Assembly: GCF_030272705.1 (NCBI RefSeq)
Contig: NZ_JARFYM010000012.1
Span: forward strand, 62,001 to 126,000
Source of the DNA: Rhizobium mayense
GTDB lineage: Bacteria > Pseudomonadota > Alphaproteobacteria > Rhizobiales > Rhizobiaceae
Direction of reading: 5' to 3'
Length of the DNA: 64,000 bases
Shown here: piece by piece, positions 43,401 to 50,653 of the stretch
How the letters are laid out: every line of letters begins with the position of its first letter
Position numbering within the stretch: position 1 is the stretch's first letter
Made by a program: the position numbers and the translations under genes
The notes under the pieces: model-generated
Told to the model about the DNA's origin: nothing
Databases searched by the model: none
The model's input: only the letters and a program-made list of their open reading frames with translations

Positions 43401-44634
43401 GGAAGCCCGCGCCGAGCAGGCGGCGGAAAGCATGCGCGGAACGCTTCAGAAGGCTGGCGAAGAAGCCAACCAGACGATCTCCAGCACTTTCGCAAATGCG
43501 GAACGTCGTACGGGCGAACTGACGAACCGCCTTCGGGGTGGCCTCTCCGCGTCGATCAACGATATGGAGCAAATGCTGGCGGAAGCCGGCAAGACCTCGG
43601 ACGGTGCAGCCCAGCAGTTGCGCGAGACGTTGCGTGTGGCAGTCGACGACGCTGTTGGCCGCTTCTCGGGTGCGACCGATGAGATCCGCCGCTCGGCGGG
43701 CGACATCCGCCGGGAACTCGACCTGACCCGCAGCGAGCTGAAGCGCGGCGCCTTCGACCTTCCGGAAGAAGCCAAGGAAAGCGCGGCCGCCATGCGTCGC
43801 GCAGTGGCCGAGCAGATCAAGGCGCTACAGGATATTTCCCAGATCGTCGGCCGCTCGACGCAGCAGTTGGAAATCTCCGAACCGGCAGCTCGTGCGCTGG
43901 CCGACGCGCAGCCGACTCAGCGGCCTCGTCCGGCAGCCCCCCCACCGGCTGCGGCCGCTCCCCGGCCCCAGCAAGCTGCACCGCAGCCGCCCGTTCAGCA
44001 GGCACCGCAACAACCTGCGCCGCAACCGCCGGCTCCACAGCCGCAGCCGCAGCAGCCGCCGATCGAGGCTTTGGGGCTTCGTGGCACCCTCGCCGAGCGT
44101 CCGGTCGCCCCGCAGCCGCGTCCGGCCGAGACGCCCGCTCCTTCCCGCCAGGAAACGGCTGCCGGCGGCGGCTGGATCAGCGATCTCCTGCGTGGCGCAT
44201 CGCGCGAAGACCTTGCCGACCTGCCGCCGGCTCGCCAGACCGCGCCACGCCCGCAGGCGGAAGCAGCGCCTGTAGCGCGCAACCCGCGGCACGTGGTTGA
44301 ATCCCTGAATTCGCTTTCGGTCGATATCGCCCGCGCCATCGATCACGATGCGTCAGTTGATCTGTGGCGGCGTTATCAGCGCGGCGAACGGGATGTCTTC
44401 ACCCGCCGCCTCTACACGCTGAAGGGCCAACAGACCTTCGACGATATCAAGCGCAAATACGACCGCGAGCCGGAATTCCGTACTGCCGTCGACCGCTATA
44501 TCGCCGATTTCGAAAAGCTGCTTTCGGACGTCGCCCGCACCGACCGGGACCGTAGCGTCACGCAATCCTACCTGACCTCCGACACCGGCAAGGTCTACAC
44601 CATGTTGGCCCATGCGGCAGGCCGTTTGAGCTGA
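37423..44634 (+). CDS. rgsE: Growth Pole Ring / RgsE-type giant polar growth protein
   Basis: This 2403-residue protein matches, in size, architecture and neighbourhood, the Growth Pole Ring protein of Agrobacterium (2115 residues) and RgsE of Sinorhizobium, which form a ring at the growing pole and are needed for unipolar growth. Residues 1-115 are cytoplasmic and Ala/Pro-rich; two membrane helices lie at about 117-136 and 152-174. About 1950 residues follow as Ala/Ser/Thr-rich apolipoprotein-like helix with strict 11-residue periodicity and no proline. A Pro/Gln-rich linker (about 2165-2215) leads to a conserved carboxy-terminal domain (SLNSLSVDIARAIDHDAS, then LWRRYQRGERDVFTRRLYTLKG). GAGG stands nine bases before the ATG. 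CtrA-like boxes precede it. A terminator follows. Confidence 0.9.
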   Translation: MANKKYIESIEDKAFQALDEALQIDFSDENLEPRSGSTPDAPETRVSEPSTPPAKQTQDEATRKAAAARSAAAAARPTEVPKSPVFAPANDANRVSPASILKSLDGASQSHAVRNATIFSLFWIVGGIGLAFLLYGTQLWNIRTVADLAALPGVIACMIGIIVPVLLFYAFGVMISRAQDMRNAARSMAEVALRLAEPETVASERIMTVGQAVRREVSAMNEGIERTIARATELETLVHTEVNALERSYADNELRVRGLVHELGSERDAIVNHAERIRSSIVGVHDQIKEDLSLATEEIAVRLSTSGEAFASMIDTRAATLMEKSDSALEALGTLLAAKTDSLLQNVNASGVALSQEFDTRLESLSSTLAERGKELLSQFETRASTLDANTEKLNTALNDRARQLNETLVARTREISESLTGSERSITGTLDDVLSKLNTALDEKGASFRQSLQSTADDTIMDIDLRSGFFEERMQSTVAQISTAFDERVSEFTSAFDKRAGSLDSKLSESLTRINETLSGGSDAIDGILNSSIERIGSSLTDQSFALATTLATSQEVLESAIGSKADEIASALQGATSGITSALSSGTGELHSTLASHAGNFTSAVQGVARDVSAALQSGTEELTSAFAGRSSELTNTLAEHSGEFIKALQSATSDISSALNKGTSELTNTFLGRASEINNTLSARTGEITQALGSAHERIDSVMAERSSALFGALSDNQSRFEQTLAERSEGIINAVTGSHEHLTAALDERTSMLAISLAENQLRLENTLASRADAIASNVAETHSKLADTLDDKVMALAIALSDGQARIEDTLSGRAESLTSALADTHNKLADTLDDKTMALAIALSDSQARLEDTLSGRVEGFTGAIADTHNALASTLDDKTKALAAALTSSQSRLEETLSGRVEGLTNAIADTHTKLADTLDGKTMALAVALSASQAHLEDTLSGRVEGLTNAMADTHSKLAETLDDKTMALAVALSASQARIEDTLSGRVEGLTNAIADTHSKLAETLDDKTMALAVALSAGQAHLEDTLSGHADRVSDTLDGKTKALADAFSSGQSRLEETLSNRAEAITNAFTGSHSALADALDEKAMALAISLSDTQSRLEDSLSSRLDALSNTVAGTHDKIVNSLDDKTLALAIALSDNQARIEETLANSAEAIAHAVNSGHAALTDTLDDKSMSFAITLAENQNRFESALESRANALLDSVAGAESRVAGAFGDKADAIRAAYTENQDRLDRSLSAHTDALSGLLGSSSDRIETVVGGSAERIENALNTTTRQLENTLGVGLSQMDENLASAYERMRSTLEDRSNAISLTLRDAHAQLDNTLTEQATAIGTSIAASASMLEMSLEDREASLRQTIDASARSLEERLHGGAGDIAGRIQQAAGDITRSAETFSSNLNQSIDGMTSRFAETGSRVEASLSALENRIHDGVGGVAAQVDAAGNRLSDTLSSGISQIDRSGDDAAARIAAALDNRLATMADAIDSRTANLSQALESGSAHIEERLSTMDRALNVGLEAVNRTIEGKATNLATTLRTAVADAAQGMDSEATRTADLLARTGQQFADDLGNRSDAFTRAMNERSEEIVTRVSETHNRLASQAAAVAQTFSEAGNAIVNKVAEAEGLVGNQVNAISQALSSAEQSLEARGAAIRNTLAGGSEQIASTMTQVERALDERGNAIRTSLEDRAREINSTLADVDKALEARGTSIRSSLDERTRELNSMLAGRSSELSRLIDEKARPIVDRYAATGQEAAALISAAAQESTDRLRAENAALINAIASRTNDTLAAISSRTEHAANAVSALENNLLASVNGIIERLAENNSAIAGMLNSAAEEFATIDGRLNATSARFADSASKAGEMVSASTRLLEGKVDKLSDISGKTLSQVGGIIGRFDEHSKVLSQASQLLGAAQSNLVSTLEERETALQNLSIGLVQRSEEIENTMRALGSMVESAFDRAEQRSNQVTGNLRQGVQSSFADIGRVLSDAEARAEQAAESMRGTLQKAGEEANQTISSTFANAERRTGELTNRLRGGLSASINDMEQMLAEAGKTSDGAAQQLRETLRVAVDDAVGRFSGATDEIRRSAGDIRRELDLTRSELKRGAFDLPEEAKESAAAMRRAVAEQIKALQDISQIVGRSTQQLEISEPAARALADAQPTQRPRPAAPPPAAAAPRPQQAAPQPPVQQAPQQPAPQPPAPQPQPQQPPIEALGLRGTLAERPVAPQPRPAETPAPSRQETAAGGGWISDLLRGASREDLADLPPARQTAPRPQAEAAPVARNPRHVVESLNSLSVDIARAIDHDASVDLWRRYQRGERDVFTRRLYTLKGQQTFDDIKRKYDREPEFRTAVDRYIADFEKLLSDVARTDRDRSVTQSYLTSDTGKVYTMLAHAAGRLS
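39770..41080 (+). repeat. 132 bp tandem repeats within rgsE (44 residues, 4 x 11)
   Basis: Within rgsE the DNA repeats with an exact 132 bp period: the segment CTCTCCGGC starts at 40132, 40264, 40396 and 40528. Each unit codes 44 residues made of four 11-mers such as EDTLSGRVEGL. The units between about 39770 and 40560 are close to identical; later ones are diverged. The unit beginning at 40528 is 33 bp (11 residues) short. Such identity points to recent unequal crossing over or gene conversion. Confidence 0.85.
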
Positions 44635-44666
44635 TTGCTTAGGATAATGCGCGAGCGCAGACAACA

Positions 44667-44694
44667 ATCCCCGGTCATCGTGCCGGGGATTTTT
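44667..44694 (+). terminator. Intrinsic terminator of rgsE
   Basis: ATCCCCGG and CCGGGGAT form an 8 bp stem with an 8-base loop, followed by TTTT, 33 bases after the rgsE stop. Confidence 0.8.
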
Positions 44695-44879
44695 GATTCA
44701 AGCCGAAACAGAGGAAATTTCCTGCATAGAAAGCAGGCTTGTGCAGCAACGGCCGCCAATGACTACTTCCGGGCTTAAGGCGAGCACCACGTTTTATGCC
44801 CTCGTTTTACTGTAACGTACTTGCGCCCCGAGAGGTGAAGGTGTCTCGTTCCCGCAAAGACCGAGCACAGGAGCACGGT

Positions 44880-45914
44880 GTGATCTACAAACGCATTAAG
44901 ATGGGAATTCTCACAGCCCTGATCGCACTTCTCAGCGGTGCTGCATTGGCACAGCAGCGGCAAACTGTTCCGGTGAGCGTCGAGAACTTCATTCGTGCCG
45001 AATCCGATCTTTATTTTTCGGCGACTGTCAAAAAAGGCGGCATGGGAAAGTTCGAATACAATCGGGAAATGACGCCTATCAATAACCAAACTGTTATTCG
45101 TATGAACCGGGATACTTTGTATGCGGGTGCGGTCTTTGACCTCGACGCTGGTCCCGTCACCCTGACGCTGCCGGAGTCAAACGGTCGGTTCATGTCCGCG
45201 CAGATCATCGACGAGGACCAATACACGCCGCAGGTAATCTATGATCCCGGCAAGCACGTGCTGACTAAAGAGGAAATCGGAACGCGATACGTTTTGGTCG
45301 CGCTCCGGATCCTGGTTGATCCGAGCAAGCCAGGCGACCTTGATGAAGCCCACCGCTTGCAAGATGCGGTTGACGTCGAACAACCTGGCGGTCCAGGAAA
45401 GTTTGAGGCACGCAAGTGGGACATGGAATCCCAATCGAAAATTCGAAACGCGCTGCTTGTGCTTGCATCGACACTTCCCGATACCAACCGCGCCTTTGGA
45501 CGCAAGGGCGAGGTCGACCCCGTCCGCCGTCTCATTGCTGCGGCATCGGCGTGGGGCGGCAATCCTGACAAAGACGCAATGTATCTCAATGTCACCCCAA
45601 GCAAGAACGACGGCAAGACAATCTATCGCTTGAAGGTCAAGGACGTCCCGGTCGAAGGCTTCTGGTCGATCAGCCTGTATAACGCCAAGGGGTATTTCCA
45701 GAAGAACGATGCGAACGCCTACTCGCTGAACAACAAGACTGCCAAAGAATCTGTCGATGGCGCAGTAGATATTCAGTTTGGTGGCTGCGATGGCAAAGTG
45801 CCCAACTGCCTGCCGATTGTGCCGGGCTGGAACTACATGGTTCGCCTCTATCGTCCACAGCAATCCGTCCTCGACGGAACGTGGAAATTTCCAGAGCCCG
45901 AACCGGTCAAATGA
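44880..45914 (+). CDS. Secreted DUF1254/DUF1214 protein
   Basis: The 344-residue protein has a signal peptide (MIYKRIKMGILTALIALLSGAALAQ), then a DUF1254 domain (NFIRAESDLYFSATV, then NQTVIRMNRDTLYAGAVFDLDAGP) and a carboxy-terminal DUF1214 domain (VEGFWSISLYNAKGYFQ, then NCLPIVPGWNYMVRLYRPQQSVLDGTWKFPEPEPV). The start is a GTG at 44880 with AGGAG six bases before it; the ATG at 44796 in frame would bury the signal peptide. The fold is probably beta-rich and periplasmic, and some relatives are encoded beside oxidoreductases or lipid-linked genes. No function can be given. Its codon use is a little less biased than that of its neighbours. Confidence 0.78.
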   Translation: MIYKRIKMGILTALIALLSGAALAQQRQTVPVSVENFIRAESDLYFSATVKKGGMGKFEYNREMTPINNQTVIRMNRDTLYAGAVFDLDAGPVTLTLPESNGRFMSAQIIDEDQYTPQVIYDPGKHVLTKEEIGTRYVLVALRILVDPSKPGDLDEAHRLQDAVDVEQPGGPGKFEARKWDMESQSKIRNALLVLASTLPDTNRAFGRKGEVDPVRRLIAAASAWGGNPDKDAMYLNVTPSKNDGKTIYRLKVKDVPVEGFWSISLYNAKGYFQKNDANAYSLNNKTAKESVDGAVDIQFGGCDGKVPNCLPIVPGWNYMVRLYRPQQSVLDGTWKFPEPEPVK

Positions 45915-45971
45915 CCAGTGATAGCCGCAACGAATACTACGAACACGGTCACGTCTGCTGCCGAATTTCAT

Positions 45972-45994
45972 AAAAAGCGGCCCATCGGACCGCT
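45972..45994 (-). terminator. Intrinsic terminator of the RcnB-like gene
   Basis: On the minus strand AGCGGTCC and GGGCCGCT form an 8 bp stem with one G-T pair and a three-base loop, followed by TTTTTATG. Confidence 0.72.
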
Positions 45995-46022
45995 CATTCC
46001 CGTTTCCGATATCAGATCAAAC

Positions 46023-46340
46023 TCAGTGAGCGATCTCAACTTTGGAGATCAGGCCGCTGGTAATGCCGACAAGCAGGAAATTATTGCCGATACGAACCCA
46101 GTGATAGCCGTGCGGCGGGGCCTTCAGATGATGATGGCGATAGTCGACGGTCTTGGCGCGATGGCGATCGGCGGCCGAGAGATGACGGCCCTTGACCCAT
46201 TGACCCTTGTGAACGACGACCTTTTTCTTCTCGACGACAGCCTCCTTGTGGGGAACGGGTGCGGCATTGGCTTCGGCGGCCATTGTCAGCGGCGTTGCCA
46301 GAACGGAAGCGGCAAGAAGTATGGAAAAGAGCTTCTTCAT
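46023..46340 (-). CDS. Small secreted RcnB-like protein
   Basis: The 105-residue protein has a signal peptide (MKKLFSILLAASVLATPLTMAAEANAA) and a basic, His-rich mature part ending in HGYHWVRIGNNFLLVGITSGLI, the pattern of RcnB/DUF2502-type periplasmic proteins (YxWVRxGNDYLLV). RcnB of enteric bacteria influences nickel and cobalt balance; many rhizobial paralogues exist without known role. The Arg/His-rich stretch HLSAADRHRAKTVDYRHHH could bind metal. The gene is alone and has a terminator. Confidence 0.78.
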   Translation of the reverse strand: MKKLFSILLAASVLATPLTMAAEANAAPVPHKEAVVEKKKVVVHKGQWVKGRHLSAADRHRAKTVDYRHHHLKAPPHGYHWVRIGNNFLLVGITSGLISKVEIAH

Positions 46341-46499
46341 GCGAGTGTTTCCTCAATTTTTTTGTTCGTGTCAGCAATTTATCGCGCAAAGGATAAACCG
46401 AATCTGAAAATCATATTACAGTTTTGTAATGGAAATTAGGCGGTTGCAGGGATTTTCTAATGAAATGCGTATGCGATGTTGGCAGCGACCAACCGCCCG

Positions 46500-46534
46500 A
46501 AAAAGTCCCGCCCGCCTTTAATTGAAAGGCGGGC
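46500..46534 (-). terminator. Intrinsic terminator at the end of the glycoside operon
   Basis: GCCCGCCTTT (46510-46519) and AAAGGCGGGC (46525-46534) form a perfect 10 bp stem, followed on the minus strand by GGGAC and TTTTT. It is 27 bases after the GH43 stop. Confidence 0.75.
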
Positions 46535-46560
46535 GCATGACTGATCAGTAATGTGGCAAA

Positions 46561-48171
46561 TCAAAGCTGGTCGTAATTGAACCAGTCGAAATCGGCAGTC
46601 TTTGCCCGACCCGACGTATCGAAAGCGAACATGCCGACGAAGGCGCCTGTAAAGGAGCCGTGTTCGCCACGGCCGCCTTCGTCGGAGATGACACCGGCGT
46701 CGAGAACCGGGCCGATCGCTTGCCACGCTCCCATGCCTTCGGCCTGCCAGAAGAACTGCAAGTCGTTTTCACGAACCTCCATGGCAAGCTGGATGCGCCC
46801 ATCCGGAACCGAGACGCCACCTTGGATCGGGAAACTCAACCGGCCATTCGGATAGTCGCCGGCGCAAGTCATGATGGTCACGCAGCGTCCGAGTTTCTCA
46901 TGCAGAGTAACCGCGATCGCATGCAGTTTGAAGCGATTGTAATAATGCGTCAATCCGGCAACCTGCTGATAGGTATCGGGCTGAAACTCGACAACCGTCT
47001 CGGCCCGGAAGCTGTGATGCTCCTGCCGACGGGCGACGAGCGCCTGCTCGAACCAGGAGCCGATGCTTTCCCGCGCAAACAGACGAAGATGGCCGGGCCG
47101 CTCCGTCAGGCTGCAGATGCGTTCCGGCTGTGGCGTTCGCAACCACTGAAAATCCATGGGCAGCTTGCCGCCGTCGAAATTATAGCCGCTGCGACGTGGC
47201 TTCTCGATCGGCTGAGCTTGCTGCAGACCTTGCACTTCGACATCGGGAACCACCGTGCCGTTTTCGAGATAGAGCCAACCGTCCTCCTTCCAGACGCATT
47301 TCTGCAGGCTGGTTTCGCGGCCGAGCGTGCAGCGGCGATGCGGTGGCAACGGCCGGCCGGAGAGATGCGTGTGGTAAAACTGTCCGTCGGCCGTTTCGAC
47401 ATATTGGCCGTGCCCGGCGCGCTGCAGCACCGCTTCCGGATGGTCCTTCGAGGTGATGAGATGTTTGTTCGGGTGCAACTCGTAAGGTCCATCGATGTTG
47501 CGCGAGCGCGCCATAGTGACGGCATGGTCGTATCCGGTGCCGCCCTCCGCGGTGGTCAGATAATAGTAGCCGTTGCGCTTGAAGAGATGCGGGCCTTCGA
47601 CCAAGCCCAGTTCGGTACCGGGGAAAATGTTCTTGATCGGGCCCTTCAATGACTTGGTGGCCGGGTCCCATTCCTGCAGCAAAATGCCGTCGAAGGCTGG
47701 CGACTTCGGTGAGCCCCCGTAGCTTTCGGTTCGATGGTTCCATTGCATGTTGACGAACCATTTGCGGCCGTCGTCATCATGGAAGAGCGAGGGATCGAAG
47801 CCCGAAGAGTTGACGTAGGAGCGCTCGGACCATTCGCCTTCGATCGTCGGCGAGGTCACGATGTAATTATGTGCATCCTTGAAATTGCCGTCGTAGCGCT
47901 TGACGTCGGTGTAGACCAGCCAGAACAGGCCATCGGCATAGGAGAGGCACGGCGCCCAGATGCCGCAGCTGTCCGGCTCGCCGCGCATATCGAGTTGGGA
48001 GGCCCGCTCCAGCGGGCGGCGAACCAGGGTCCAGTTCACCAGATCGCGCGAGTGATGGATTTGCACGCCTGGATACCACTCGAAGGTCGAGGTGGCGATG
48101 TAATAATCCTCGCCGACGCGGCAGATAGACGGATCGGGGTTGAAGCCCGGCAAAATCGGGTTGCGGATCAT
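46561..48171 (-). CDS. xynB: GH43 family beta-xylosidase/arabinofuranosidase
   Basis: This glycosidase probably removes xylose or arabinose from xylan-type oligosaccharides. The 536-residue protein has no signal peptide, so it acts in the cytoplasm on imported sugars. The five-bladed propeller domain has the catalytic base in PGFNPDPSICR, the second Asp in SSGFDPSLFHDD and the acid glutamate in GLVEGPHLFK. The carboxy-terminal 200 residues form the beta-sandwich domain of GH43 beta-xylosidases (FRAETVVEFQPDTYQQVAGLTHYYN across the window). GGAGGAG lies upstream of the ATG at 48171. It is the last gene of the sugar block, after a terminator-like hairpin. The exact sugar is inferred. Confidence 0.87.
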   Translation of the reverse strand: MIRNPILPGFNPDPSICRVGEDYYIATSTFEWYPGVQIHHSRDLVNWTLVRRPLERASQLDMRGEPDSCGIWAPCLSYADGLFWLVYTDVKRYDGNFKDAHNYIVTSPTIEGEWSERSYVNSSGFDPSLFHDDDGRKWFVNMQWNHRTESYGGSPKSPAFDGILLQEWDPATKSLKGPIKNIFPGTELGLVEGPHLFKRNGYYYLTTAEGGTGYDHAVTMARSRNIDGPYELHPNKHLITSKDHPEAVLQRAGHGQYVETADGQFYHTHLSGRPLPPHRRCTLGRETSLQKCVWKEDGWLYLENGTVVPDVEVQGLQQAQPIEKPRRSGYNFDGGKLPMDFQWLRTPQPERICSLTERPGHLRLFARESIGSWFEQALVARRQEHHSFRAETVVEFQPDTYQQVAGLTHYYNRFKLHAIAVTLHEKLGRCVTIMTCAGDYPNGRLSFPIQGGVSVPDGRIQLAMEVRENDLQFFWQAEGMGAWQAIGPVLDAGVISDEGGRGEHGSFTGAFVGMFAFDTSGRAKTADFDWFNYDQL

Positions 48172-48266
48172 GGGACCATCTCCTCCAGAGAATACCAATA
48201 TGCACCGTTCGGACGGCAATAGATACGGTGCCGACAATGCCTGCCGGTCACGACGAGGGCAAAGCA

Positions 48267-48297
48267 AAACGCCCGGAACCAGGCTCCGGGCGTTTTT
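48267..48297 (-). terminator. Terminator after the aldo/keto reductase gene
   Basis: AAACGCCCGGA and TCCGGGCGTTT form an 11 bp stem with a 7-base loop and T/A-tracts on both sides, directly after the reductase stop. On the minus strand it would separate the GH43 gene from the genes upstream; on the plus strand the T-tract is stronger. Confidence 0.72.
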
Positions 48298-48303
48298 GAA
48301 TGA

Positions 48304-49335
48304 CTATTCGAGCTCGGCCGACTTGGCCCAGAGATTGATATCGGCCTCGCGGGCGTAGACATCGATCTCCTTGAGCTCTTCGGCGCTGAATTCGAGATTG
48401 TCGAGCGCTTTGACGCAGTCGACGATCTGCGACGAACGGCTGGCCCCAATCAGCGCCGAGGTGATGCGGCCGCCGCGGAGCACCCAGGCGATGGCCATCT
48501 GCGCCAGCGTCTGACCCCGTTTTTCCGCAATCTCGTTCAGCTTGCGGATGTTGTCGATGATCGACGGTCGGATGAAATCCCGCTTCAGGAAGTGGTTCTG
48601 GGCGGCGCGGCTGTCCTCGGGAATGCCGCTCAGATATTTGGTCGTCAGCATGCCCTGGGCGAGTGGCGAGAAGACGATCGAGCCAATGCCAAGGTCCTCC
48701 AGCGTATCGACCAGGCCGTCATCCTCGACCCAGCGGTTGAGCATGGAGTAGCTGGGCTGGTGAATGAGGCAGGGCGTGCCGAGATCCTTGAGGATTGCGG
48801 CAGCCTCGCGCGTGCGCTGCGAGTTATAGGAAGAGATGCCGACATAAAGCGCCCTGCCCGAACGAACGATATGGTCGAGCGCACCGCAGGTCTCTTCCAG
48901 CGGCGTGTCCGGATCGAAGCGATGCGAATAGAAGATATCGACATAGTCGAGACCCATGCGCTTCAGGCTCTGATCGCAGGACGCGATCAGATATTTGCGG
49001 CTGCCCCATTCGCCATAGGGACCCGGCCACATATCATAGCCGGCCTTGGAAGAGATGATCAGTTCGTCGCGCAGGCCGGCGAAATCGTTGCGCAGAATTT
49101 CGCCGAAGGCGGTTTCGGCGCTACCGGGAGGCGGACCGTAATTGTTGGCGAGGTCGAAGTGGGTAATGCCGAGATCGAAAGCGGTACGGCACATGTCGAC
49201 CTTGCGATCATGCGGCGTGTCACCACCGAAATTGTGCCAAAGCCCCAGCGAAACCGCCGGCAGCTTCAGACCGGAACGCCCGGTTCTGTTGTACTTCATG
49301 TTCGCATAGCGATCGGATGCCGGTTGCCAAGCCAT
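48304..49335 (-). CDS. Aldo/keto reductase (YghZ / glyceraldehyde-3-phosphate reductase type)
   Basis: This NADPH-dependent reductase of 343 residues has the family tetrad: aspartate and tyrosine in HFDLANNYGPPPGSAE, lysine in IISSKAGYDMWPGPYGEWGS, and histidine in DIFYSHRFDPDTPLEE. The insertion PPPGSAE and the GYGxWPGPYGxWGSRK block place it in the YghZ/AKR14 subfamily, which reduces L-glyceraldehyde 3-phosphate or methylglyoxal. The ATG at 49335 has GAGGAA upstream. It follows the Gfo/Idh/MocA gene in the same direction, with a hairpin-rich 174-base gap. In this context it could reduce a sugar or keto-sugar intermediate. Confidence 0.85.
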   Translation of the reverse strand: MAWQPASDRYANMKYNRTGRSGLKLPAVSLGLWHNFGGDTPHDRKVDMCRTAFDLGITHFDLANNYGPPPGSAETAFGEILRNDFAGLRDELIISSKAGYDMWPGPYGEWGSRKYLIASCDQSLKRMGLDYVDIFYSHRFDPDTPLEETCGALDHIVRSGRALYVGISSYNSQRTREAAAILKDLGTPCLIHQPSYSMLNRWVEDDGLVDTLEDLGIGSIVFSPLAQGMLTTKYLSGIPEDSRAAQNHFLKRDFIRPSIIDNIRKLNEIAEKRGQTLAQMAIAWVLRGGRITSALIGASRSSQIVDCVKALDNLEFSAEELKEIDVYAREADINLWAKSAELE

Positions 49336-49379
49336 AGTTCCAGTTCCTCTGAGACAAAAAACGCGCGGGCTGCAGCGCC

Positions 49380-49474
49380 GTGCGTTCGATTGAACGCACA
49401 AAGGTCGCTACAGTCTTTTTCAATCCAAAGCATCTTATCCGCTTTCAGGTGGTTCCATCTGAAAGCGGGATGCT
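49380..49474. repeat. Bipartite hairpin element inside the sugar operon
   Basis: Two hairpins fill the gap between the dehydrogenase and reductase genes. GTGCGTTC/GAACGCAC (49380-49387 with 49392-49399) is the first. The second is CCGCTTTCAG/CTGAAAGCGG (49439-49448 with 49459-49468), with outer arms AGCATC and GATGCT and a four-base bulge. It looks like a mobile-type REP or intercistronic mRNA stabiliser and recalls dispersed elements of rhizobial genomes. Confidence 0.55.
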
Positions 49475-49509
49475 CTGGTCGCCCGCGCGCAAACTAGCTT
49501 TTTGTACGC

Positions 49510-50643
49510 TTACTTCAAGAGCGCTTGAGCCTCTTCGATGCCGAGCGCAGCCGGCTGCGTGCAGGTCGTGGTCAGATCGACAAAGCGGTTCTCCACGCCC
49601 GATTTCAGGATCGAAGTCATGACGTCGACGCCATGCAGCGTGCGGTCAAGCGAGCAGCGGGCATCACGGCCATCAATCAGCGATGCCGCCATGTCGGCGA
49701 GACCAGCCGTGCGGTAATTGGCGCGCGGGCCATTCGGGCTGTCTTGATTGGAGATGCCGAAAGGATGCGCCCACTCGTCGAGCGCCTTGATGTCTTTGTT
49801 GCGGCCGCTGGACTCAACCGTGCCGCCAAAGAAGTTCGGATCCGGCACGTAGATCGAACCTTCGGTGCCATAGAGCTCCATGTTGGCGTGGCGATGCGAC
49901 CAGACATCCCAGCTTGCCGTCAACGTCACCGTTGCGCCGCTGACGAATTCCAGCAGCGCTTGGATCGTCGTCGGTGTTTTCACCGGGATGACCTCGCCGC
50001 TGCGCGGCTGGCTGGTGATGGTGCGGGTTTCCGACGCCATCGAAGTCATGGCGCCGACACGCTTGACCGGGCCGATCAGGTTGATGAGGTTCGCGATATA
50101 ATAAGGTCCGAGATCGAGGATTGGACCGCCACCCGGCAGGAAGAAGAAATCCGGATTCGGATGCCACATTTCCATGCCCGGGCTCATGACGTAGCAGGCA
50201 CCCGACGTGATGCGGCCGATGCCGCCGTCGTCGACGAATTTACGGGCAAGCTGATGGGCGCCGCCGAGGAAGGTATCGGGGGCGCAACCGACGGCAAGCC
50301 CCTTTTCCTTGGCGATGCGGCGCAGCTCTTCACCCTGCTCCAGCGACAACACCAGAGGCTTTTCGGAATAGACGTGCTTTCCAGCCTCCAGGATGCGCTT
50401 GGACACTGGGAAATGCGCATCCGGGATCGTCAAGTTGACGATGACATCGAGCTCGTCATTGGCGAGCAATTCGTCGATCGTCTGGGCCTTGACCTGATAC
50501 TCCTCGGCGCGCAGGCGCGCCGCGTCCATGTTGATATCGGCACAGGCCAGCACTTTCAGGCCCTTGAAGAGCGGAGAAAGCTTGAAGTAGGTGGTTGAGA
50601 TATTGCCGCATCCAATGATGCCGACGCCAAGTTCCTTAGCCAT
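49510..50643 (-). CDS. Gfo/Idh/MocA family NAD(P)-dependent oxidoreductase
   Basis: The 377-residue protein has the Rossmann motif GVGIIGCGNISTTYF at its start, the EKPLVLSLEQG motif with the catalytic lysine (SEKPL) and the carboxy-terminal beta-sheet domain (MSPGMEMWHPNPDFFFLPGGGPILDLGPYY in the long substrate loop, split by the family DxxxH-like region). Such enzymes oxidise sugars or inositols at a hydroxyl. It starts 10 bases after the isomerase-like gene, so they are co-transcribed. In this block it probably works on mannose, xylose or a derivative; the true substrate is unknown. Confidence 0.87.
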   Translation of the reverse strand: MAKELGVGIIGCGNISTTYFKLSPLFKGLKVLACADINMDAARLRAEEYQVKAQTIDELLANDELDVIVNLTIPDAHFPVSKRILEAGKHVYSEKPLVLSLEQGEELRRIAKEKGLAVGCAPDTFLGGAHQLARKFVDDGGIGRITSGACYVMSPGMEMWHPNPDFFFLPGGGPILDLGPYYIANLINLIGPVKRVGAMTSMASETRTITSQPRSGEVIPVKTPTTIQALLEFVSGATVTLTASWDVWSHRHANMELYGTEGSIYVPDPNFFGGTVESSGRNKDIKALDEWAHPFGISNQDSPNGPRANYRTAGLADMAASLIDGRDARCSLDRTLHGVDVMTSILKSGVENRFVDLTTTCTQPAALGIEEAQALLK

Positions 50644-50653
50644 GTGGACTGCC

